Positions 1 through 4,839 of a DNA stretch of 5,125 nucleotides are shown here, piece after piece. The stretch spans positions 1-5,125 of the forward strand of contig JAJZMO010000128.1 in assembly GCA_021798235.1 (NCBI GenBank), in the 5' to 3' direction. The DNA is from Acidobacteriota bacterium (GTDB lineage Bacteria; Acidobacteriota; Terriglobia; Terriglobales; Acidobacteriaceae). Within the stretch, counting starts at the first letter, position 1. Each line of letters opens with the position of its first letter. A program made the position numbers and the translations under genes. The notes under the pieces were generated by a model. It was not told the origin of the DNA. It made no database searches and worked only from the letters and a program-made list of their open reading frames with translations.

Positions 1-233
1 CCTGCAACGCTGCACAGCAAACACGGATCCTCGACCGCATCGCCTATCCCAACAAGACCGCCGCGCAGGATGGTCCGGCGGCGGAGTTTTTCAGCCAACT
101 GCGCATGCTCACGCTTTGCGGATACTTTACCAGCGAGATGGGTATTGGCGCGCTGCCTTATGTGGGCAATGAACCGCAAAGCAGTTGGCAGGGCTGTCCA
201 ACCGAGACGCTCTCTGCGCTGGGCGTTGCCTAA
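1..233 (+). CDS. Gluconate 2-dehydrogenase subunit 3-like protein, C-terminal fragment
   Basis: This is the 3' end of a gene that enters from the left. The first complete codon is at base 3, and 76 residues are visible before TAA at 231-233. The visible part includes LDRIAYPNKT, then an AEFFSQLRMLTLCGYFTSE stretch, and ends in a LPYVGNEPQSSWQGCP segment. The order FF-x2-L-x2-LT-x2-GYFTSE-x-GI, then L-x-Y-x-GN, then W-x-GC matches my memory of the C-terminal half of the Gluconate_2-dh3 family (PF13618). Those proteins are small, usually Tat-exported partners of an FAD-dependent GMC-type oxidoreductase and act in sugar or alcohol oxidation at the periplasmic face of the membrane. The N-terminal signal and the partner gene would lie to the left, outside the window. 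No convincing terminator follows. The family call rests on recalled motifs only. Confidence 0.72.
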   Translation, partial: CNAAQQTRILDRIAYPNKTAAQDGPAAEFFSQLRMLTLCGYFTSEMGIGALPYVGNEPQSSWQGCPTETLSALGVA

Positions 234-343
234 CGGATTGCAGTGCATCGGCTCGCATGTCGTCGCGGGAATTTTTTTCTCGTCAGGGCTGGGTGGTATG
301 CTGCAACGTAGCGCCATCCATCGATTGAAGGAGAAAAAATTCT

Positions 344-766
344 ATGCAACGAACAGCCAGCGCCCAGTGGAAGGGAAGTTTGAAAGAGGGCAAGGGAGTG
401 GTTTCAACGGCCAGCGGCGTGCTGCAGAACACGCAGTACTCGTTTACCACGCGCTTTGAAAATGGAGTGGGTACCAACCCCGAGGAACTGATCGCCGCCG
501 CCCACGCCGGATGTTTCAGCATGGCGCTGAGCGCGCAGCTTTCCAATGCCAGCCTGCCGCCAGAGTCCATTGACACCACGGCGGAGCTTTCCTTTGACAA
601 GCTCGAAGCCGGTTGGACGGTGACGAAGATTCACTTGAAGACGCGCGCCAAGGTTCCCGGTGCCAGCGCAGAGGTCTTCAACAAGGCTGCCCAGGATGCC
701 AAGGCGGGCTGCCCCATCTCGCGCCTGCTGAAGGCGGAGATTACTCTGGACGCGCAACTGGCCTAG
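344..766 (+). CDS. osmC: OsmC family organic hydroperoxide reductase (peroxiredoxin)
   Basis: This gene encodes a 140-residue protein, close to the 143 residues of E. coli OsmC. OsmC enzymes are cytoplasmic homodimers that reduce organic hydroperoxides with a pair of cysteines. Both are present: Cys57 in AAAHAGCFSMAL, at the start of the central helix, and Cys123 in AKAGCPISRLL. Arg37 and Glu48 (in GTNPEELIAAAHAGC) fit the active-site Arg and Glu of the family. The N-terminal TASAQWKGSLKEGKG and the C-terminal ISRLLKAEITLDAQLA also follow the family pattern, so the protein is complete. The ATG at 344 is preceded by AAGGAG at 328-333, ten bases upstream, which fixes the start. The gene ends in tandem stops (TAG TAA, 764-769), and the first stop lies inside a 13-bp tandem repeat. 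It converges on the small minus-strand gene. I see no clear promoter in the 110 bases upstream; it may have its own or be read through from the gene to its left. Confidence 0.93.
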   Translation: MQRTASAQWKGSLKEGKGVVSTASGVLQNTQYSFTTRFENGVGTNPEELIAAAHAGCFSMALSAQLSNASLPPESIDTTAELSFDKLEAGWTVTKIHLKTRAKVPGASAEVFNKAAQDAKAGCPISRLLKAEITLDAQLA

Positions 767-810
767 TAACGTGGCCTAGTTGCGTGGCCTCGACACGCTG
801 CCTAGTTACG
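759..810. repeat. Four-copy 13-bp tandem repeat across the osmC stop codon
   Basis: Four consecutive 13-base units follow the pattern TGGCCTAGTWRCG: 759-771 TGGCCTAGTAACG, 772-784 TGGCCTAGTTGCG, 785-797 TGGCCTCGACACG and 798-810 CTGCCTAGTTACG. Unit 1 contains the last osmC codons and the TAG stop, so the array appears to have grown out of the gene's 3' end. Because the period is not a multiple of three, the copies do not extend the reading frame. Within the array, GCGTG (782-786) and CACGC (794-798) can form a 5-bp stem with a 7-base loop. There is no T run after it, so it is at best a weak terminator between the two convergent genes. Confidence 0.85.
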
Positions 811-824
811 CGGCGAGAGAACAT

Positions 825-992
825 TCAGGCCTCGGGCGCATCTGCTTCAGCGCCGGGGGCCTGTGCTGTCTCCAGCGACAAGTCCTTATATTCGTCGGCG
901 TCAAAAACCTCGCCGCACTGGATGCACTCAACGTACTCGGTATCTTCTTCACGGGCGATGATGCGAACCTGAGGATGTTTGCAGACGGACAT
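825..992 (-). CDS. Small acidic protein with Cys-pair (zinc-ribbon-like) motif, function unknown
   Basis: This short gene on the minus strand encodes 55 residues, starting MSVCKHPQVRIIAREEDTEY and continuing VECIQCGEVFDADEYKDLSL to an acidic, Ala/Glu-rich tail and TGA. Four potential metal ligands stand out: Cys4, His6, Cys23 and Cys26. The C-I-Q-C-G-E segment looks like one knuckle of a zinc ribbon, and CKH near the start could be the other half. Reasons to believe it is real: coherent protein-like composition, a hydrophobic-charged alternation typical of a small beta-rich fold, a stop codon (TGA) upstream in frame so that the ATG at 992 is the only ATG start, and position in an otherwise empty gap. 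Against it: no good ribosome site (AGGAG lies 23 bases upstream, too far). A TTGACA sits upstream on the same strand (1063-1068), but the -10 is poor. I do not recognise a named family; a nucleic-acid or zinc-binding role would be a guess. Confidence 0.7.
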   Translation of the reverse strand: MSVCKHPQVRIIAREEDTEYVECIQCGEVFDADEYKDLSLETAQAPGAEADAPEA

Positions 993-1070
993 GGTGGCTC
1001 GAATGGATGTAGCCGCTCCTGGCGGCTGTCATTGGCGTCAGTTTGCCTGTACCGTGGAGACTTGTCAAAA

Positions 1071-1101
1071 GAAAAATCGTCTTGCACGAAAGATTTTTTT
1101 C
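1071..1101. repeat. AT-rich imperfect inverted repeat in the divergent intergenic region
   Basis: GAAAAATC at 1071-1078 faces GATTTTTTTC at 1092-1101. Seven bases (1072-1078 with 1092-1098) pair perfectly around a 13-base centre, and within that centre TCGT (1077-1080) can alternatively pair with ACGA (1086-1089). On the + strand the element ends in seven T residues. It lies between the start of the minus-strand small gene and the ISC promoter. It could be a weak terminator, an A/T-rich promoter upstream element for the minus-strand TTGACA, or a protein site. The sequence alone does not decide. Confidence 0.35.
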
Positions 1102-1174
1102 TGCGAATCCTGCTTCGCCAGGCAAAGCAAGTGCATCTATATATTGGTAGAAAAATTTTGGCGGCTAGGACTGC

Positions 1175-1204
1175 TTGCATGTAGGACTAAAAGGGTCGTA
1201 TAAT
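1175..1204 (+). promoter_or_regulatory. Sigma70-type promoter of the ISC operon
   Basis: TTGCAT (1175-1180) and a perfect TATAAT (1199-1204) are separated by 18 bases, close to the optimum. An A/T block (AAAAATTTT, 1151-1159) sits just upstream of the -35 where an UP element would be. Initiation would be expected around 1211, giving a leader of about 30 bases before the regulator's ATG at 1242. This is the only strong promoter signature found upstream of the operon, so it probably drives the whole regulator-iscS-iscU-iscA-hscB-hscA unit. Confidence 0.7.
1179..1203 (+). promoter_or_regulatory. Candidate Rrf2/IscR operator overlapping the promoter
   Basis: The core GACTAAAAGGGTC (1185-1197) matches 11 of 13 positions of the inner part of the E. 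coli IscR type-1 site (GACTRWWWYAGTC). The outer arms match poorly, giving about 16 of 25 positions overall by hand count. It lies in the spacer and touches the -10 hexamer, exactly where an autorepressor would block RNA polymerase, and it stands directly upstream of an Rrf2 regulator gene. Sequence similarity and position are seen; regulation is inferred. Confidence 0.45.
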
Positions 1205-1241
1205 TGCCCCAAGGTGTACCCAGCGCCGGGCAGGTGGATGG

Positions 1242-1706
1242 ATGCTCAGACTCACCAAAAAAGCGGACTACGGATTGATTGCCGTCAAGCATCTGGCTGA
1301 GCACGCGCCCGTGCATGCGCAAAGCGCCAAAGATATAGGAGAGGCGTATCACATTCCCGTGCCGCTGCTGGCCAAGATTTTGCAACAGCTCACGCGCGCG
1401 GGGATTTTAGTTTCGCACTCCGGCATTAACGGCGGCTATTCGCTGGGCCGTCCGGCAGAGATGATTACGGCATTTGAAGTCATTCGTGCCATTGAAGGGC
1501 CGCTCTTCATCACCTCGTGCGCTACGCTGCATGGCCCCTGCGATTTAACGGCGTGCTGCACCATCAAGGAGCCGCTGCAAAAGTTGAATGACACAATTCG
1601 GGATCTGCTCACAGGCATGCGCATCTCGGATTTGTGTGAAGAGGCGGCGGCCATGCGCACGCAGGCTCGAACGGCAAAAGAGACGTTGGTAACGCTGCGG
1701 CATTAG
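1242..1706 (+). CDS. iscR: Rrf2 family Fe-S-responsive transcriptional regulator (IscR/SUF-regulator type)
   Basis: This gene encodes 154 residues, the usual size for Rrf2 regulators. Residues 1-65 form the winged helix-turn-helix: [20 protein letters not shown], then [19 protein letters not shown] as recognition and following helices, and the wing [14 protein letters not shown] at 58-71. A cysteine cluster follows: Cys93, Cys100, Cys105 and Cys106, then a dimerisation helix near 110-125 and Cys132. These fit a bound Fe-S cluster. E. coli IscR uses Cys92, Cys98, Cys104 and His107; here the spacing is C-x6-C-x4-C and the His is absent. The spacing and the [11 protein letters not shown] start recall the SUF-system Rrf2 regulators, so iscR is assigned mainly by gene context. 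Asp9 aligns with the Asp ligand known in NsrR of Streptomyces and may be the fourth ligand (inference). The start is preceded by AGGTGG at 1232-1237. It probably represses its own promoter when clusters are plentiful. Confidence 0.88.
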   Translation: MLRLTKKADYGLIAVKHLAEHAPVHAQSAKDIGEAYHIPVPLLAKILQQLTRAGILVSHSGINGGYSLGRPAEMITAFEVIRAIEGPLFITSCATLHGPCDLTACCTIKEPLQKLNDTIRDLLTGMRISDLCEEAAAMRTQARTAKETLVTLRH

Positions 1707-1806
1707 CCGGGCAGTTCACAAGTTTGGAAGCAGCAACGACGGGCCGCACCAACAAACCGGCGGCAAGCGCAACAGGAACAGCAACTCGAACCAGGAGAAG
1801 CAGATT
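1707..1806 (+). other. T-poor intercistronic leader between regulator and iscS
   Basis: This 100-base gap ends in the iscS ribosome site AGGAG (1793-1797), nine bases before the ATG at 1807. From 1726 to 1804 there is a single T (1786) in 79 bases, and GCAAC occurs three times (1733, 1769, 1781). Such a U-poor mRNA has few chances for A-U or G-U pairs and would probably be only lightly structured. In E. coli the matching iscR-iscS gap is where a small RNA (RyhB) separates the fate of the two messages; a similar role here is only an analogy. Confidence 0.5.
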
Positions 1807-3072
1807 ATGTCGGCAACAGAGACCCACGCTACGACGCACAACGGAAGCAGTACGGGCGTGCATTTGCCCATCTACATGGACAACCATGCCACCACGCCCA
1901 TGGACCCGCGCGTGCTCGAAGCCATGATGCCGTACTTCACCAAAATCTTTGGCAATGCTGCCAGCCGCAATCACTCCTTTGGATGGGAGGCCGAGCAGGC
2001 CGTGGAGAAGGCTCGCGAGCAGATTGCGCGGCTCATTGGAGCTACGGCCAAGGAGATCATCTTCACCTCCGGTGCCACGGAGAGCAACAATCTTGCCATC
2101 AAGGGCATCGCGGAGATGTACCGTGAGCGCGGCAATCACATCATCACCCAGGTCACCGAGCACAAGGCCGTGCTGGACACCTGCAAGCGGCTGGAAAAGT
2201 CGGGTTGCCGCGTTACGTATCTGCCGGTCAACGCGGATGGCCTGATCGAACTCGAAGACCTGAAGCGCGCCATGGACGACAAGACCATTCTGGTCACAAT
2301 CATGTTCGCCAATAATGAAATCGGCGTGGTGCAACCCGTTGCCGAAATTGGCAAGCTCTGCCGTGAGCGTGGCGTGATTTTCCACACGGACGCGGTGCAG
2401 GCTGTGGGCAAGGTTCCGGTGGATGTGAATGCGATGAACATTGATGTGCTCTCGCTTTCCGCACACAAGATGTATGGGCCGAAGGGTGTGGGCGCGCTCT
2501 ATGTGCGTCGGCGCAACCCGCGCGTGCAGATTGCAGAACAGATCAACGGCGGCGGCCACGAGCGCGGCATGCGTTCCGGCACGTTGAACGTGACGGGCAT
2601 CGTGGGCCTGGGCAAGGCCTGTGAACTGTGCAGCGAAGAGATGCCTGCGGAGATCGAACGCCTGCGCAAACTGCGCGATCATCTGAAGGCGCGCTTGGAA
2701 TCCAAGCTCGACTACATCCACGTGAACGGATCCATGGAGCATCGGCTGCCCGGCAACCTGAACATGAGCTTCGTTTATGTCGAAGGGGAGTCACTGCTGA
2801 TGGGCATCAACGATGTTGCTGTTTCCAGCGGTTCGGCCTGCACCTCGGCTACGCTGGAGCCATCGTATGTGCTCAAGGCGCTCGGCTTGGGGGATGATGT
2901 GGCGCACAGTTCCATTCGCTTCGGTCTGGGCCGTTTCAACACGCTGGCCGAGGTGGATTATGTAGCCGATAAGCTGATCGACATCGTGCAAAAGCTGCGC
3001 GAGCTGTCGCCGCTCTACGAGATGGTTAAGGAAGGCATCGACCTGAGCAAGATTCAATGGGAAGCGCACTAG
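1807..3072 (+). CDS. iscS: Cysteine desulfurase IscS
   Basis: This gene encodes a 421-residue PLP enzyme that converts L-cysteine to alanine and passes the sulfur as a persulfide to IscU and other acceptors in the cytoplasm. The family landmarks are all present: [12 protein letters not shown] at 20-31, [15 protein letters not shown], His119 in [10 protein letters not shown] (stacks on PLP), the PLP lysine Lys221 in [12 protein letters not shown], and the catalytic Cys345 in [20 protein letters not shown]. The end, [19 protein letters not shown], is close to that of E. coli IscS (404 residues), which marks it as the ISC type rather than SufS or a short NifS. The start at 1807 has a good AGGAG nine bases upstream. 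It adds about 19 residues rich in His, Thr and Ser ([19 protein letters not shown]) before the conserved fold; these look unstructured. An alternative start at Met24 would cut the conserved strand and has no ribosome site. iscU follows after 47 bases. Confidence 0.97.
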   Translation: MSATETHATTHNGSSTGVHLPIYMDNHATTPMDPRVLEAMMPYFTKIFGNAASRNHSFGWEAEQAVEKAREQIARLIGATAKEIIFTSGATESNNLAIKGIAEMYRERGNHIITQVTEHKAVLDTCKRLEKSGCRVTYLPVNADGLIELEDLKRAMDDKTILVTIMFANNEIGVVQPVAEIGKLCRERGVIFHTDAVQAVGKVPVDVNAMNIDVLSLSAHKMYGPKGVGALYVRRRNPRVQIAEQINGGGHERGMRSGTLNVTGIVGLGKACELCSEEMPAEIERLRKLRDHLKARLESKLDYIHVNGSMEHRLPGNLNMSFVYVEGESLLMGINDVAVSSGSACTSATLEPSYVLKALGLGDDVAHSSIRFGLGRFNTLAEVDYVADKLIDIVQKLRELSPLYEMVKEGIDLSKIQWEAH

Positions 3073-3106
3073 AAATCTTTTGCAGGAAACAGTTTTCAGT
3101 TAACGT

Positions 3107-3112
3107 GAGGAG
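3107..3112 (+). promoter_or_regulatory. Ribosome binding site fixing the iscU start
   Basis: GAGGAG lies seven bases before the ATG at 3120. It selects this start over an in-frame ATG at 3057, which lies inside the iscS 3' end and would add 21 residues not found in IscU proteins. Confidence 0.85.
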
Positions 3113-3119
3113 AATCACC

Positions 3120-3533
3120 ATGGCATACAGCGACAAGGTCATCGACCATTACAACAATCCCCGCAACGTGGGCCAATTGGATAAGGCTAGCACCGAGGTG
3201 GGCACAGGTTTGGTTGGCGCACCGGAGTGCGGCGACGTCATGCGGTTGCAGATCAAGGTGAACGCGGAGACGCAGGTCATTGAAGAGGCCAAGTTCAAAA
3301 CCTTCGGCTGCGGCTCAGCAATTGCTTCTTCTTCTTTGGCCACGGAGTGGGTCAAGGGCAAGACCGTCGAAGAGGCATTGCAGATCAAGAACACGGACAT
3401 CGTGAAGGAGCTTTCCCTGCCGCCGGTTAAGATTCATTGCTCCGTGCTGGCAGAGGATGCGATTCGCGCGGCTATTGGCGACTGGAAAAAGAAGAACGGC
3501 GTGGCCGAGCCAACTGCCGTTGCAGCCCACTAA
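3120..3533 (+). CDS. iscU: Fe-S cluster assembly scaffold IscU
   Basis: This gene encodes 137 residues against about 128 in E. coli IscU. IscU receives sulfur from IscS and iron, builds a [2Fe-2S] cluster and releases it with the help of HscB and HscA. The sequence shows the canonical start MAYSDKVIDHYNNPRNVG, the cluster ligands Cys37 and Asp39 (GAPECGDVM), Cys64 (FGCGSAIASSS), and His106 and Cys107 (KIHCSVLAEDAI). The LPPVK motif at 100-104 is the known binding site for the HscA chaperone, and HscA is encoded downstream. Compared with E. coli, one residue is inserted between Cys37 and Cys64 (near the NAETQVIEEA turn), and about eight residues are added at the C-terminus (EPTAVAAH). Similarity to proteobacterial IscU is high and includes the long block IASSSLATEWVKGKTVEEA. 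The gene is clearly functional by sequence and is followed by iscA after 21 bases. Confidence 0.97.
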   Translation: MAYSDKVIDHYNNPRNVGQLDKASTEVGTGLVGAPECGDVMRLQIKVNAETQVIEEAKFKTFGCGSAIASSSLATEWVKGKTVEEALQIKNTDIVKELSLPPVKIHCSVLAEDAIRAAIGDWKKKNGVAEPTAVAAH

Positions 3534-3554
3534 ACGGATCAGGCAGGGAATGCG

Positions 3555-3968
3555 ATGAGCATAGCCGAATCAGCAGCGAATCAGCAGCCGATGGTGGGCA
3601 TCACGTCCGCAGGCCAAGCGGCTGCGCCCACGCAAAAGGGCATCGACGTTACCGAGCGCGCGCTCAAGCGCATTCGTTCCGCCATGGCCAAGGAAGGCAT
3701 CTCTGCCGAGCAGGGCGGGCTGCGCTTGGGCGTGCAAGGCGGAGGTTGTTCCGGTTTGTCCTACAACATCCGCTTTGATTCGCAGCCGCGCGAGCGCGAC
3801 CGCATCTATACGTATGATGGCGTGCGCATTTTTGTCGATCCAAAATCTTTCATCTACCTGCACGGCATGGTGCTGGATTATCAGGAATCGCTGATGCAGC
3901 AGGGATTTCACTTCGTCAATCCCAACTCCACAAAATCCTGCGGCTGCGGCTCCTCGTTTTCCGCGTAG
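3555..3968 (+). CDS. iscA: A-type Fe-S carrier protein, IscA-like
   Basis: This gene encodes 137 residues; the A-type domain spans about 29-137 and the usual family length is about 107-120. The three conserved cysteines are Cys65 in VQGGGCSGLSYNI, and Cys129 and Cys131 in KSCGCGSSFSA. The GLRLGVQGGGCSG strand, DPKSFIYLHGMVLDYQESL and FVNPNSTKSCGCG follow the family. A-type proteins take Fe-S clusters from the IscU/chaperone stage and deliver them to apo-enzymes. The position between iscU and hscB is the classical one for IscA, though ErpA or SufA cannot be separated by sequence alone. The first 28 residues are an extra Ala/Gln/Ser-rich stretch, probably disordered. The start at 3555 is supported by AGGGA at 3545-3549. 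An overlapping ATG at 3550 runs into TGA after one codon and is not used. A start at Met13 would shorten the tail but lacks a ribosome site. The stop lies in a 14-bp duplication. Confidence 0.94.
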   Translation: MSIAESAANQQPMVGITSAGQAAAPTQKGIDVTERALKRIRSAMAKEGISAEQGGLRLGVQGGGCSGLSYNIRFDSQPRERDRIYTYDGVRIFVDPKSFIYLHGMVLDYQESLMQQGFHFVNPNSTKSCGCGSSFSA

Positions 3969-3990
3969 ACCGTTTGGCGTAGATCGGTTT
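3963..3990. repeat. Imperfect 14-bp tandem duplication across the iscA stop codon
   Basis: GCGTAGACCGTTTG (3963-3976) is followed at once by GCGTAGATCGGTTT (3977-3990); 11 of 14 bases agree. The first copy contains the iscA TAG stop (3966-3968). It resembles in kind, not in sequence, the array at the osmC stop. Confidence 0.55.
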
Positions 3991-3991
3991 T

Positions 3992-4005
3992 GCCGTGCGC
4001 ACGGC
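3992..4005. repeat. Perfect 14-bp palindrome in the iscA-hscB gap
   Basis: GCCGTGCGCACGGC equals its own reverse complement. In mRNA it can fold as a 5-bp GC-rich stem with a GCGC loop, and a weaker outer pairing of TTTTGCC (3988-3994) with GGCCAAAAA downstream (4018-4026) competes with it. No T run follows, so it is not a standard terminator. It could be a processing or stability hairpin separating iscSUA from hscBA, or a dimer-protein site. Confidence 0.5.
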
Positions 4006-4067
4006 GCGCGGGGTGAAGGCCAAAAACACAATCCACATCTTGCGGCCCACGCCGAATATGAATTGCT

Positions 4068-4829
4068 ATGACCCATGCCCTTACACAATCCGCGACCATA
4101 AACTGCTGGAGCTGTGGCTCACAAAATCAAGCGCACTGCCAGCTTTGCACCTCGTGTGGCAAGTTGCTGCCACTTGTGGATGTGGATTACTTTGCGCTCT
4201 TCGGTCTGCCGCGCCGGTTGGCGTTGGACGTGCCCGCGTTGGAAAAACAGTTTTACCGGCTCAGTCGCAGATTGCATCCAGACCTGTACGCACAGGCCAG
4301 TGAACAAGAGCGTCGGTGGAGTCTGGAAAAAAGTTCTTTGCTCAACGATGCCTGGCGCACGCTGCGCGACCCCATTGCGCGCACGGAGTATTTACTGGAA
4401 TTGGAAGGCATCACGCTGGAAGAGCAATCACGCGACGCCACCGATGCCGCACGTGCTGCGGGCACAGACAAACAGCAGATCGTTCCTCCGGACATGCTCG
4501 AAGAGGTTTTCGAGTTGAATATGCAGTTGGAAGAGGCGCGCATGGCCGCGCAAGGCAACAGCAGCGATCCAGAGTTGATGGAAAATCTACGTATTGCTGA
4601 GAAGAATTATTCCGCGCAAATGGTCGCGTTGCACACGCAGCTGGAGCAACTCTGGGGCCGGTGGGATCGCGCGCAAGCATCGGGAGATGCGACAGAACAG
4701 AGCATGGCCAAGCAAGGCATGGTAGCCCTGCTCAACCGACGCAGCTACATCCGCAACTTGGTGCGGGATGTGCGCCAGGCATTAGATGGCACTGCATGGA
4801 ACAGTAATGGAACCACAGGTAAAGGATAG
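4068..4829 (+). CDS. hscB: HscB-type J-domain co-chaperone with N-terminal Cys-rich finger
   Basis: This gene encodes 253 residues, against 171 in E. coli HscB. HscB brings IscU to HscA and stimulates the HscA ATPase through its J domain. Residues 38-115 form that domain, starting VDYFALFGLPRR, with the HPD motif at 70-72 (RRLHPDLY) and SLLNDAWRTLRDPIARTEYLLELEGI. Residues from about 140 (PPDMLEEVFELNMQLEEA) to 240 match the C-terminal helical domain that binds IscU. Two linkers (about 120-137 and 158-168) are longer than usual. Before the J domain is CWSCGSQNQAHCQLCTSCGK, with Cys13, Cys16, Cys24, Cys27 and Cys30, which strongly recalls the zinc-binding CWNC...CPQC segment of human HSC20. 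The ATG at 4068 lacks a clear ribosome site; a nearby ATG at 4058 is out of frame. The start is nevertheless supported because the Cys motif begins at residue 13. The gene lies directly upstream of hscA. Confidence 0.9.
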   Translation: MTHALTQSATINCWSCGSQNQAHCQLCTSCGKLLPLVDVDYFALFGLPRRLALDVPALEKQFYRLSRRLHPDLYAQASEQERRWSLEKSSLLNDAWRTLRDPIARTEYLLELEGITLEEQSRDATDAARAAGTDKQQIVPPDMLEEVFELNMQLEEARMAAQGNSSDPELMENLRIAEKNYSAQMVALHTQLEQLWGRWDRAQASGDATEQSMAKQGMVALLNRRSYIRNLVRDVRQALDGTAWNSNGTTGKG

Positions 4830-4839
4830 TGCGCACGGC

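Noticed and set aside
262..280. Possible intrinsic terminator with a seven-T run before osmC
   Set aside because: The T run (272-278) is real, but I could not find a stable stem immediately upstream, only three or four base pairs.
70..459. 129-codon + strand frame bridging the first gene and osmC
   Set aside because: It overlaps both better-supported frames and has a random-looking, Arg-rich product.
1040..1068. Promoter for the minus-strand small gene
   Set aside because: A perfect TTGACA is present on the minus strand (1068 to 1063), but the best -10 at 17 bases is CAAACT (3 of 6), too weak to call as a feature.
806..1180. 124-codon minus-strand frame over the small gene
   Set aside because: It is a different frame from the CKH/CIQCGE protein, with an incoherent product; the 55-codon frame has the better protein character.
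979..1203. Cys-rich open frame (74 codons) between the small gene and the ISC promoter
   Set aside because: It has a C-x4-C ... C-x2-C pattern that looks finger-like, but it starts with TTG, has no ribosome site, overlaps the 5' end of the minus-strand gene, and runs through the ISC promoter with its TAA formed by the -10 box.
1609..2742. Long (377-codon) open frame on the minus strand opposite iscS
   Set aside because: It lies antisense to an unmistakable iscS, its product is His/Ala/Val-rich without any domain, and it arises from the codon pattern of the + strand gene.
3570..4088. 172-codon open frame on the minus strand opposite iscA
   Set aside because: It is antisense to a clear A-type carrier gene and has no recognisable domain or ribosome site; a shadow frame.
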